A stretch of 5,393 nucleotides of DNA from Flavobacteriales bacterium (GCA_027488055.1 JAIYCK010000123.1:1-5393); one strand, 5' to 3'; counted from the first letter of the stretch, positions 1-5,303 are shown. Notes: generated by a model not told the origin, from the letters alone. A program made the numbers and translations.

Positions 1-417
1 TAAAAATAAGCATAGAATTATTTTGGATCGTTTAAATAGTTAAAAAATGTCTTATTATTTTAAATTTGATTTCAGGGATGATGCTGATTATCAAATCATG
101 GCTACAATATCCCAATGTTAAGATGTAAGTGTAAGTAATTAACTGTTATGAAAGTATTCATCGAAGTAATTGAAAATGATAGATAGACATGGAACTAGTA
201 TTATCGGATAGAAAGTATATCTAATCCGAGTATTTTCTTTGGTATTCAAACCTCAGTAACTATCCCAATTTGAGTTCTAGGATAGATATTTTTCAGGTCA
301 ATTTGAATTAAACTTGGGATAATTAAGGTGTAAAGATGTCATTCTTGGTAAAATTGTATCGAAGATTTGAATTGTTAGAATAAGCAGGCATTTCAACTAT
401 CCGAGAAAGAGTCAATA
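1..417. other. AT-rich stretch without a recognisable gene
   Basis: This stretch is visibly more AT-rich than the genes to its right, and stops are frequent in all six frames. Any peptide entering from the left edge ends within about 13 codons (for example a plus-strand frame that stops at 41-43), so no upstream gene tail can be argued. A TAnnTTTG-type box (TAAATTTG, 61-68) lacks a correctly spaced TTG and is probably chance. The octamer TATCCCAA occurs at 108-115 and 261-268 and inverted at 314-321. I found no RNA gene, CRISPR array or transposon end. The missing first half of the methyltransferase that follows is not visible here in any frame. Confidence 0.5.
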
Positions 418-1074
418 TTGAGCAAGCATGATGACAAGAAATTTTCGTTGGCGCATTCAAAGAAAAATGATGATATCATTGGAAATGTCAATTCATTTAG
501 AGAAGATCTTCGCAAACAAATCACTGAGAAATTAAGATCTACATCCAAGCTTATTGATACATCCTCTCCTAAGCAAACTGGAGAATTTAAGAGTTTATTT
601 TCAAGCAGAGCAAGTGATTCATCATTCCAAAATGATCTTTTCAAAAGGCAGCTCACAGCGAAATCATCAGAAAAGAAATTTGATTTAATTATCTCTAATC
701 CTCCATATTTCAGTCAATCATTGAGGGCGAGCAATCCCAGTAGAAATGCCGCTCGACATGACGATTCATTGCCAATGGAGGCTTTTCTTAAACAAACAAA
801 ACGATTGTTGCAACCCCATGGTGTTGTGGCTTTGGTATTGCCGATAGGTGCATTTGAAAGATGGACAGAAGCCGCTGCACAAGTGGGAATGCACATTGTG
901 CGCGTTTGTCATGTGTTCACGTCGGCCCAAAAACAGGCGACGAGGGTTCTTTTGGAGTTGGAGTGCAATGAAAGTGAAGAACCTGAAATCCAAAGTTTAT
1001 TGATTCAAGATCGCAATGGTGAAAAATCAGAGAGTTACAAAGAGTTGACTAGAGCCTTTTACACTAAATGGTAA
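418..1074 (+). CDS. TrmN6/YfiC-like tRNA1(Val) adenine-N6 methyltransferase with non-homologous N-terminus; probable 5'-disrupted gene
   Basis: From residue 88 to the end this matches the TrmN6 (YfiC) family, which methylates N6 of A37 in tRNA1(Val). It has FDLIISNPPYF (88-98), including the NPPY motif of N6-adenine methyltransferases, then the ARHDDSLPMEAF segment, LVLP, RVLLEL and a normal C-terminal end (SYKELTRAFYTKW). Family members are about 235-245 residues and carry a GxGxGLL SAM-binding motif I about 60 residues before NPPY. Here residues 1-87 are Ser/Lys/Asp-rich and show no such motif. The frame is open from 379, just after a stop at 376-378. The only upstream start I see is TTG at 418, and the first in-frame ATG is at 775, after the catalytic motif. 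I infer a truncated or rearranged copy that is unlikely to be an active methyltransferase; an assembly chimera is also possible. Family confidence is high, start and function low. Confidence 0.7.
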   Translation: MSKHDDKKFSLAHSKKNDDIIGNVNSFREDLRKQITEKLRSTSKLIDTSSPKQTGEFKSLFSSRASDSSFQNDLFKRQLTAKSSEKKFDLIISNPPYFSQSLRASNPSRNAARHDDSLPMEAFLKQTKRLLQPHGVVALVLPIGAFERWTEAAAQVGMHIVRVCHVFTSAQKQATRVLLELECNESEEPEIQSLLIQDRNGEKSESYKELTRAFYTKW

Positions 1075-1458
1075 CTAGCCTCCGATGTGTCTTTTGAGTT
1101 CCTCTATGCTTTCGTTCCACAACATTTGCTGGTCATCTTCTTCGCCCTCTTCTGAAAAATCGGTAATCAACAATGCTACTTCGCCCGTCATTTCATCGAT
1201 TTTGATGGTCATTTCAAAATAGTTTGAAGTCATGTCGGAGTCATCGAGCCATTGGTACTTCACGTATTGCTCCTTTTTCTTGGAAACAAGCTGAGCCTTG
1301 CGTTCTTCGCCTTCCCATTTGAAGGTATATACCTCGCCGCGTATGAGCACTTCTGGAGCAAACCATTCCTCTAAGCCGCTAGGTGTAGACATGCAGTTGA
1401 AAAGTATGCTGTTGGATGTACGAATCAAATATTCTAATTCGACTTTGGACTTGGCCAT
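1075..1458 (-). CDS. START-like domain protein (SRPBCC/AHSA1-type fold)
   Basis: A 127-residue protein resembling the single-domain START-like proteins found across the Bacteroidota, a branch of the SRPBCC/Bet v1 ligand-binding superfamily. Supporting features are an N-terminal strand and helix with STPSGLEEWFAPEV (24-37, the helix-grip 'LxEWFA' signature), alternating beta strands (VYTFKW, KAQLVSK, YVKYQWLDD, YFEMTIKID, ALLITDF), and a C-terminal helix with W114NESIEELKRHIGG. The length is that of a complete domain. There is no signal peptide or membrane segment, so it should be cytosolic. The ligand and role are unknown. The start ATG (complement of 1456-1458) gives the natural MAKSKVELEYLI beginning. 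Its TAG stop abuts the TAA of the convergent methyltransferase remnant with no spacer, so the two transcripts must overlap or read through. It has no evident link to the arsenosugar genes. Confidence 0.85.
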   Translation of the reverse strand: MAKSKVELEYLIRTSNSILFNCMSTPSGLEEWFAPEVLIRGEVYTFKWEGEERKAQLVSKKKEQYVKYQWLDDSDMTSNYFEMTIKIDEMTGEVALLITDFSEEGEEDDQQMLWNESIEELKRHIGG

Positions 1459-1483
1459 AGAGATGTTTGGTAATTATATATTG

Positions 1484-1517
1484 CAAGGATAAATGATTTT
1501 TTTGTTCGTTGAACGAA
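1484..1517 (-). promoter_or_regulatory. Candidate promoter with palindrome upstream of the START-like gene
   Basis: Read on the minus strand, TATCCTTG (1491-1484) differs at one base from the Bacteroidota -7 consensus TAnnTTTG and would start transcription about 20 nt before the ATG. No good -33 TTG is present. Instead, the perfect palindrome TTCGTT-G-AACGAA (1505-1517) sits where the -33 region would be, so it could be a regulator site. This is suggestive only. Confidence 0.25.
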
Positions 1518-1672
1518 AGCACTAAAAATCAGTGTTATTCTTCTAAAGAGAATGGTCCTGGATTACACCCCGCATTTCATAAGATAGAAGAGGCGTTGTC
1601 AGCCTTGATCTGCTTGATGTGTTTGCATGCCTTTGTATATCAGCTATTTGGATCAAACTCAGTCGAAATATT

Positions 1673-1701
1673 TTGTCATCTTTAAAATAGTAGTATATTT
1701 G
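1673..1701 (+). promoter_or_regulatory. Bacteroidota-type promoter of the tRNA gene
   Basis: TTG at 1673-1675 (within TTTTG) lies 18 nt before TATATTTG at 1694-1701, an exact match to the TAnnTTTG -7 element used by the primary sigma factor of the Bacteroidota. Transcription should begin near 1708, leaving a leader of about 36 nt for RNase P to remove before the tRNA 5' end at 1744. Element match, spacing and position all agree. Confidence 0.75.
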
Positions 1702-1743
1702 CGCCCGCTTTGAAGAAAAACATTTTTTCATGGCATACCCAAT

Positions 1744-1817
1744 GGCGGGGTAGCTCAGCTGGTTAGAGCGTGCGATTCATAATCGCAAGGTCGGGGGATC
1801 GTGCCCCCCTCCCGCTA
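1744..1817 (+). tRNA. tRNA with CAT anticodon (elongator Met, or Ile2 if lysidine-modified)
   Basis: A complete 74-nt cloverleaf can be folded by hand. The acceptor stem 1744-1750/1810-1816 has 7 pairs, with G-U at both ends. The D arm starts GCTC with GG at 1761-1762. The anticodon stem 1771-1775/1783-1787 (TGCGA/TCGCA) carries loop TTCATAA, with CAT at 1778-1780. The variable loop is AGGTC, the T stem is GGGGG/CCCCC (1793-1797/1805-1809), and the discriminator is A1817. CCA is not encoded (ACA follows). It is not the initiator: the anticodon stem lacks the three consecutive G-C pairs and position 1-72 is G-U, not a C-A mismatch. Elongator Met and tRNA-Ile2 both have CAT, and I cannot separate them securely; the GCGA/TCGC stem resembles E. 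coli Ile2. The T-loop reads ATCGTGC instead of the usual TTCRANY (see findings). The gene has its own promoter and terminator. Confidence 0.9.
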
Positions 1818-1825
1818 CAGAAATG

Positions 1826-1859
1826 ACAGTTCGGACAAACGTTCGAACTGTTTTTTTTT
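1826..1859 (+). terminator. Rho-independent terminator of the tRNA transcript
   Basis: An 8-bp perfect stem, ACAGTTCG (1826-1833) with CGAACTGT (1844-1851), closes a 10-nt loop and runs directly into nine T residues (1851-1859). It begins 8 nt after the tRNA discriminator base. It ends the tRNA unit and separates it from the arsenosugar operon, whose first gene starts at 1946. Confidence 0.85.
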
Positions 1860-1899
1860 ATCTCCTTTTTTGTTCGAAAGATTGGGATACTCCGAGCGT

Positions 1900-1928
1900 C
1901 TTGTCAAGGCTAGTACTATGTAAATTGT
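1900..1928 (+). promoter_or_regulatory. Candidate promoter/operator of the arsenosugar operon
   Basis: The operon needs a start between the tRNA terminator and the first gene at 1946. TTG at 1901-1903 lies 17 nt before TAAATTGT (1921-1928), a degraded TAnnTTTG box. Two short perfect palindromes overlap this region: CTTG-T-CAAG (1900-1908) over the TTG, and TAGTACTA (1911-1918) in the spacer. They could bind a repressor such as an ArsR-type protein, but no regulator gene is in the window and the boxes are weak. This is inference from position. Confidence 0.3.
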
Positions 1929-1945
1929 CGCTCAAATAATATAAG

Positions 1946-2281
1946 ATGGAACAGAGTTATTACGATCCCAAGGATCTCAAGAAATTTGGAAATATTGGAG
2001 AATGGGATAAAGCCTTAGCGGATAAATTTTTTGCGTGGTACGGTGATGTATTTGCTGAAGGCGCATTGACTGCTCGTGAAAAGGCTATCATTGCCTTGGC
2101 GGTGTCGCATACTGTGCAGTGTCCATATTGCATCGATGCGTATACAGCCGATTGTTTGCAAAAAGGCGTTTCCAATGAAGGCATGATGGAAGCTATTCAT
2201 GTTGCAGCAGCAATTCGCGGTGGAAGTAGCTTGGTACATGGCGTGCAAATGATGAACAAGGTTCAAAAATTATCGATGTAA
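1946..2281 (+). CDS. Arsenosugar biosynthesis-associated AhpD/carboxymuconolactone decarboxylase-like peroxidase
   Basis: A 111-residue all-helical protein of the carboxymuconolactone decarboxylase/AhpD superfamily. It matches the small subfamily found next to arsS (the alkylhydroperoxidase-like partner of ArsS, TIGR04169 as I recall it). Core features are REK with E45, C59-P-Y-C62 as the redox CxxC, IDAYTADCL with an additional C70, and AIRGGSSLVHG (89-99). In AhpD the CxxC is followed three residues later by a catalytic His; here that position is Tyr66, so the proton relay differs. Some members of this subfamily carry selenocysteine, but all positions here are Cys. It is cytosolic, with no signal peptide. 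The ATG at 1946 is preceded by an AT-rich leader without a Shine-Dalgarno sequence. Its biochemical role is unproven. A thiol-redox or As(V)/As(III) reducing role beside ArsS is inference. arsS follows 25 nt downstream. Confidence 0.88.
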   Translation: MEQSYYDPKDLKKFGNIGEWDKALADKFFAWYGDVFAEGALTAREKAIIALAVSHTVQCPYCIDAYTADCLQKGVSNEGMMEAIHVAAAIRGGSSLVHGVQMMNKVQKLSM

Positions 2282-2306
2282 GAAGTTGCCAATTTTGTTG
2301 AATGCA

Positions 2307-3365
2307 ATGAAATCACTTCACGCTCAGAATAAACCATTGGCCTCGCCAGAAAATCAATTGGAATGGTTGGCCAAAGGCTCATTTGCGGATGGCACTTGGC
2401 CAAGCTTCTCCCAGCGACTTTCGAAAATGAATCATTGGCCGCTCAAAGCGCGACCGTTGGAAATATTTCAAGTGAACTTGGGATACATGTGCAATCAGGT
2501 ATGTCGCCATTGCCATGTGGATGCTGGTCCAGATCGTCAGGAAATAATGACACGCGAAACGATGCAATTGTGTCTGGATGCCATTGCACACAGCGGTGCT
2601 CATACCTTGGATTTAACCGGTGGAGCACCAGAAATGAATCCCGATTTTCGTTGGTTTGTGGAAGAAGCCGCTCGCATTGGAGTTCGGGACTTCATTGTGC
2701 GTTGTAATTTGACCATTATCGTGGCCAATAAAAAATACCATGACTTGCCCTCATTTTTTGCTCAGCATCGAATTCATGTGGTTTCCTCATTGCCGTATTA
2801 TGATATTGAAAAAACGGATCGTCAGCGCGGTGAAGGTGTATTTAAAAAAAGCATCGAAGCGCTTAAAATGCTCAATGCAGTTGGTTACGGAATGCCCGGT
2901 TCCGATTTGCACTTGGATCTTGTTTACAATCCTTCGGGTGCATTTTTACCGAACAATCAAATGGGCATGGAAGCCGATTTCAAGCAAGCGCTTTCTCGTG
3001 ATTTTGGCATTCAATTCAACCAACTCTTTTCCATTACCAATATGCCGATCAGCAGATACCTTGAATATCTGATTGCTAGCGACAACTATGAGGATTACAT
3101 GGATTTGCTTGTGCAATCCTTCAATCCTGCAGCGGTGGAGCATGTCATGTGCCGCAACATGATCAGTGTAGGATGGGATGGAATGCTGTACGATTGCGAT
3201 TTCAATCAAATGCTTGAACTAAAGCCCGCAGTGAGCGCTAAGCATATTTCTGAATTTCAGTCCAAGGCGTGGAACGAGCGTGACATCGTTGTGGCGTCCC
3301 ATTGCTATGGTTGCACTGCTGGAGCTGGCAGCAGTTGTCAAGGAACCACAACACATGCTGAATAA
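2307..3365 (+). CDS. arsS: Arsenosugar biosynthesis radical SAM protein ArsS
   Basis: A radical SAM enzyme with a C-terminal DUF3641-type Cys-rich domain. From family knowledge, ArsS uses SAM to attach the 5'-deoxyadenosyl moiety to dimethylated trivalent arsenic, giving 5'-deoxy-5'-dimethylarsinoyl-adenosine, the arsenosugar precursor. Counting from ATG 2307 (352 residues), the 4Fe-4S motif is C62-N-Q-V-C66-R-H-C69-H, followed by VDAGPDRQEIMTRETM. LTGGAPEMNP lies at 103-112, IVRCNLTII at 130-138, and SSLPYY at 160-165. The C-terminal half has LVYNPSGAFLP, C282, YDC297DFNQ, and the final C333YGC336TAGAGSSC344QG motif, which probably binds a second metal centre. The usual end of the family is present and full length is intact. 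An in-frame TTG at 2286 would add seven residues, but the MKSL start at 2307 is the typical beginning. Its last 11 nt overlap the rhodanese gene, suggesting translational coupling. Some relatives have selenocysteine in this region; here all are Cys. Confidence 0.95.
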   Translation: MKSLHAQNKPLASPENQLEWLAKGSFADGTWPSFSQRLSKMNHWPLKARPLEIFQVNLGYMCNQVCRHCHVDAGPDRQEIMTRETMQLCLDAIAHSGAHTLDLTGGAPEMNPDFRWFVEEAARIGVRDFIVRCNLTIIVANKKYHDLPSFFAQHRIHVVSSLPYYDIEKTDRQRGEGVFKKSIEALKMLNAVGYGMPGSDLHLDLVYNPSGAFLPNNQMGMEADFKQALSRDFGIQFNQLFSITNMPISRYLEYLIASDNYEDYMDLLVQSFNPAAVEHVMCRNMISVGWDGMLYDCDFNQMLELKPAVSAKHISEFQSKAWNERDIVVASHCYGCTAGAGSSCQGTTTHAE

Positions 3366-3840
3366 GCTATATTTCATATCGTGCTTCTTGGTTCTGTTTC
3401 TGGGCGGCTGTCAGCACTATGAGTCATTTGATGAGATGGCGCAAGCGATGTGCAGCGGCAGAGCTAAAGACATCACCTTCGACGAAGTCCCCATACATGC
3501 ACAATGGATCGATGTGCGTTCGGACGCTGAATACCGTGTGTCACATTTGAATAGAGCAAGGCATTGTGAATGGGATGGCAATGCCTTACATATCATAAAT
3601 TCACTTGATCCAACGAGGCCTGTGGTGGTCTATTGCAGCGTGGGCTACCGAAGCGAGAAAGCGGCTGAATACCTTATGGACAATGGCTTCGTGGAAGTAT
3701 ATAATTTGTACGGCGGCATATTCAAATTAGTGAATGAGCAAAACGCAACGGATAGTTTAGGCCGGCCAATCGTGCGGGTGCATGGATTCAATCCCACATG
3801 GGCAAAATGGATAACCACAGGTGAAATTGTATATGAATAA
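3355..3840 (+). CDS. Rhodanese-like domain lipoprotein
   Basis: A 161-residue protein with a lipoprotein signal peptide and one rhodanese domain. The N-terminus MLNKLYFISCFLVLFLGGC has a hydrophobic core and lipobox L16-G-G-C19, so it should be exported and lipid-anchored in the cell envelope. The domain shows IDVRSDAEY (52-60), the sequence before the active loop VVVYC, catalytic Cys94 in C94-SVGY-R99-S100 (CxxGxR signature), then AAEYLMDNGF and VYNLYGGI (115-122). The loop matches active single-domain rhodaneses that carry a persulfide on Cys. ATG 3355 is chosen because it gives the signal peptide; the upstream open frame to 3280 lies inside arsS. The gene overlaps arsS by 11 nt and the glycosyltransferase by 8 nt, so it is an integral operon member. 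Its substrate is unknown. Sulfur transfer connected with thiolated arsenicals is speculation, and the envelope location separates it from the cytosolic enzymes. Confidence 0.88.
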   Translation: MLNKLYFISCFLVLFLGGCQHYESFDEMAQAMCSGRAKDITFDEVPIHAQWIDVRSDAEYRVSHLNRARHCEWDGNALHIINSLDPTRPVVVYCSVGYRSEKAAEYLMDNGFVEVYNLYGGIFKLVNEQNATDSLGRPIVRVHGFNPTWAKWITTGEIVYE

Positions 3841-4417
3841 TCAGCTCGTTATCATGGCAAAGCGCCCAGCATTGGGTCAAGTTAAAACTCGAATTGCCGC
3901 GCGTGTCGGAGAAGAAAAAGCCTTGGCGATTTACCAGCGACTTTTGAATCATACCTTGCAATGGACAAAGCCATTGCGTCCTGTGGTTTATTGGACAGGA
4001 AGTGGGCATGAGCCACGTCATGACTTTGTTTCTAAAGAGCAAGCGTCTGGCGATTTGGGCATGCGTATGTCCGAAGCGGCCGTCAAGGAATTGGAGATCG
4101 CCGATGGTATTGTCATCATTGGAACCGATTGTCCCGAGTTGGATGAGGCGATGGTGCAAGAGGCTTATGCGCATTTGACTCATTGCGATGTGGTGTTAGG
4201 ACCGGCCCAAGACGGAGGCTATTATTTGATCGGTATGCGAAAGCATTATCCTGCTTTATTTAATGAAATGCCATGGAGTTCGGAAGTCGTTTGTGAAGAA
4301 ACAATTCTTCGTTGCAGACGGCTGTCGCTTTCTGTAACCATTCTGCCCGCATTGTCAGATGTGGATGAGTGGGATGATATTCAAGACGTGGTTCACCGAC
4401 AATGGCTGATAAGTTAA
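3833..4417 (+). CDS. TIGR04282-type arsenosugar biosynthesis glycosyltransferase (DUF2064)
   Basis: A 194-residue GT-A-like protein of the DUF2064 family, the class annotated as arsenosugar biosynthesis glycosyltransferase TIGR04282. Motifs in order are MAKRPALGQVKTRIA (8-22), a nucleotide-binding start typical of the family; EQASGDLGMRM (69-79); IIGTDCPEL (95-103), carrying the metal-binding acidic residue; and DVVLGPAQDGGYYLIG (119-134). W148 and SDVDEWDD (175-182) follow. There is no signal or membrane segment, so it is cytosolic. It presumably acts after ArsS and base removal, transferring to or from the dimethylarsinoyl-ribose, but donor and acceptor are not shown by sequence. ATG 3833 overlaps the rhodanese stop by 8 nt. 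An in-frame GTG at 3821 would add four residues, but the family normally begins just before the LVIMAKRP strand. The companion TIGR04283-type glycosyltransferase, often seen in such clusters, is absent here. Confidence 0.9.
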   Translation: MNNQLVIMAKRPALGQVKTRIAARVGEEKALAIYQRLLNHTLQWTKPLRPVVYWTGSGHEPRHDFVSKEQASGDLGMRMSEAAVKELEIADGIVIIGTDCPELDEAMVQEAYAHLTHCDVVLGPAQDGGYYLIGMRKHYPALFNEMPWSSEVVCEETILRCRRLSLSVTILPALSDVDEWDDIQDVVHRQWLIS

Positions 4418-4418
4418 G

Positions 4419-4441
4419 TGAAACCTAAACGGTTCATTTTT
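4419..4441 (+). terminator. Weak hairpin with T run between glycosyltransferase and phosphorylase genes
   Basis: TGAAACC (4419-4425) can pair with GGTTCA (4431-4436) with one bulged A and a 5-nt loop, followed by five T residues (4437-4441). It starts two bases after the glycosyltransferase stop. The stem is short, so it may only attenuate read-through into the phosphorylase gene, or be chance. I see no convincing separate promoter for the phosphorylase in the 67-nt gap. Confidence 0.25.
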
Positions 4442-4484
4442 CATTTATCATACTATTGCCTTAAAAATTAATAATTTATTCGGA

Positions 4485-5300
4485 ATGACATACGAACAAC
4501 TGCAAGACACGGTACAATGGCTCAAGGATCACCACATTGGATCACCTGAAATAGGGATTGTATTGGGCACTGGATTGGGTGACTTGGTCAAACATATTGA
4601 GATTGAAAAGGAATTCAGCTACAATGTGATTCCCAACTTTCCGATTGCAACGGTGGAATTTCATTTTGGGAAATTGATATATGGCAATTTAGCTGGCAAG
4701 AAGGTTTTGGCCTGCCAAGGACGATTTCATTACTACGAGGGACACGGCATCGATGAGGTAGTAATGCCCGTGCGTGTTATGAAAATGCTGGGAGCACGCG
4801 CTGTTCTATTATCCAATGCAGCAGGCGCAGTGAATTTAAATTTCAAAAAAGGCGAACTGATGTTGGTAGATGATCATATCAATTTGCAACCCGAAAATCC
4901 ACTTCGAGGCATGAACCTCGATGAATTGGGAGATCGTTTTCCAGATATGAGTCAGCCTTATGATGCGAAACTCAATACTAAGTTGAAAGAGATCGCCCAG
5001 CGCAAAGGAATACGATTGCATCAAGGAGTGTATGTGAGCGTGCAAGGACCCAATTTGGAGACGCGCGCGGAATATCGCATGTTGCGACTAATGGGCGCGG
5101 ATGCAGTGGGCATGAGTACTGTACCAGAGGTCATTGCTTGCAATCACATGAAGTTACCATGTTGTTGTATTTCAGTATTGACGGATGAATGCGATCCCGA
5201 CAATCTGAAGCCAGTGTCGATCGAGGACATAATTTCCACCGCAAAACGGGCAGAGGTAGATCTATCTTCGCTGTATATAGATTTGATTCAAGAACTTTGA
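4485..5300 (+). CDS. Purine nucleoside phosphorylase (PNP-I/MTAP family) in arsenosugar operon
   Basis: A 271-residue trimeric-class purine nucleoside phosphorylase, which cleaves purine ribosides with phosphate to free base and ribose-1-phosphate. Seen motifs are VLGTGLG (26-32, phosphate loop), TVEFH60 (56-60), GR80FH82YY84EG (Arg/His/Tyr of the phosphate and ribose site), LSNAAGAVN (109-117), DDHINL (129-134), ENPLRG (137-142), GPNLE192TRAEY (base-binding Glu), and VGMSTVPEV (208-216). Length is normal and it is cytosolic. By hand alignment with human PNP, Asn243 corresponds to Asp234 (LTDEC) and His257 to Ile246 (PVSIEDI), while Phe200 is Leu191. These changes resemble methylthioadenosine phosphorylase more than an inosine/guanosine enzyme. 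I therefore infer that adenine nucleosides with a non-hydroxyl 5' group, such as the ArsS product, may be the substrate; ordinary purine salvage is the alternative. It converges with the next gene, with only 3 nt between stops. Confidence 0.93.
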   Translation: MTYEQLQDTVQWLKDHHIGSPEIGIVLGTGLGDLVKHIEIEKEFSYNVIPNFPIATVEFHFGKLIYGNLAGKKVLACQGRFHYYEGHGIDEVVMPVRVMKMLGARAVLLSNAAGAVNLNFKKGELMLVDDHINLQPENPLRGMNLDELGDRFPDMSQPYDAKLNTKLKEIAQRKGIRLHQGVYVSVQGPNLETRAEYRMLRLMGADAVGMSTVPEVIACNHMKLPCCCISVLTDECDPDNLKPVSIEDIISTAKRAEVDLSSLYIDLIQEL

Positions 5301-5303
5301 GGT

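Noticed and set aside
108..321. Octamer TATCCCAA repeated at 108-115 and 261-268, and inverted at 314-321
   Set aside because: The same octamer also appears at 1882-1889 (inverted) and within arsS. Copies are short, irregularly spaced and without flanking similarity, so they do not define a repeat family or mobile end.
393..656. Minus-strand open frame of 87 codons opposite the start of the methyltransferase remnant
   Set aside because: No recognisable motif or family, and AT-rich low-complexity composition. It looks like a chance frame in degenerate sequence.
1704..1709. CCCGCT before the tRNA duplicates part of its 3' acceptor strand
   Set aside because: Six bases lying at or before the predicted transcript start; too short to infer an integration or pairing role.
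1543..1731. Minus-strand open frame of 62 codons between the START-like gene and the tRNA
   Set aside because: It runs antisense through the tRNA promoter (1673-1701) and has no family signature.
2946..3209. Minus-strand and alternate plus-strand open frames within arsS, the CxxC gene and the PNP gene
   Set aside because: They are shadows of strongly supported genes with clear motifs in the chosen frames.
3280..3354. Longer N-terminus for the rhodanese gene
   Set aside because: These codons lie inside arsS, and using them would bury the lipoprotein signal peptide. ATG 3355 gives a proper signal sequence.
2307..3365. Possible selenocysteine use in ArsS or its partner
   Set aside because: All expected positions are ordinary Cys codons and no in-frame TGA interrupts either gene.
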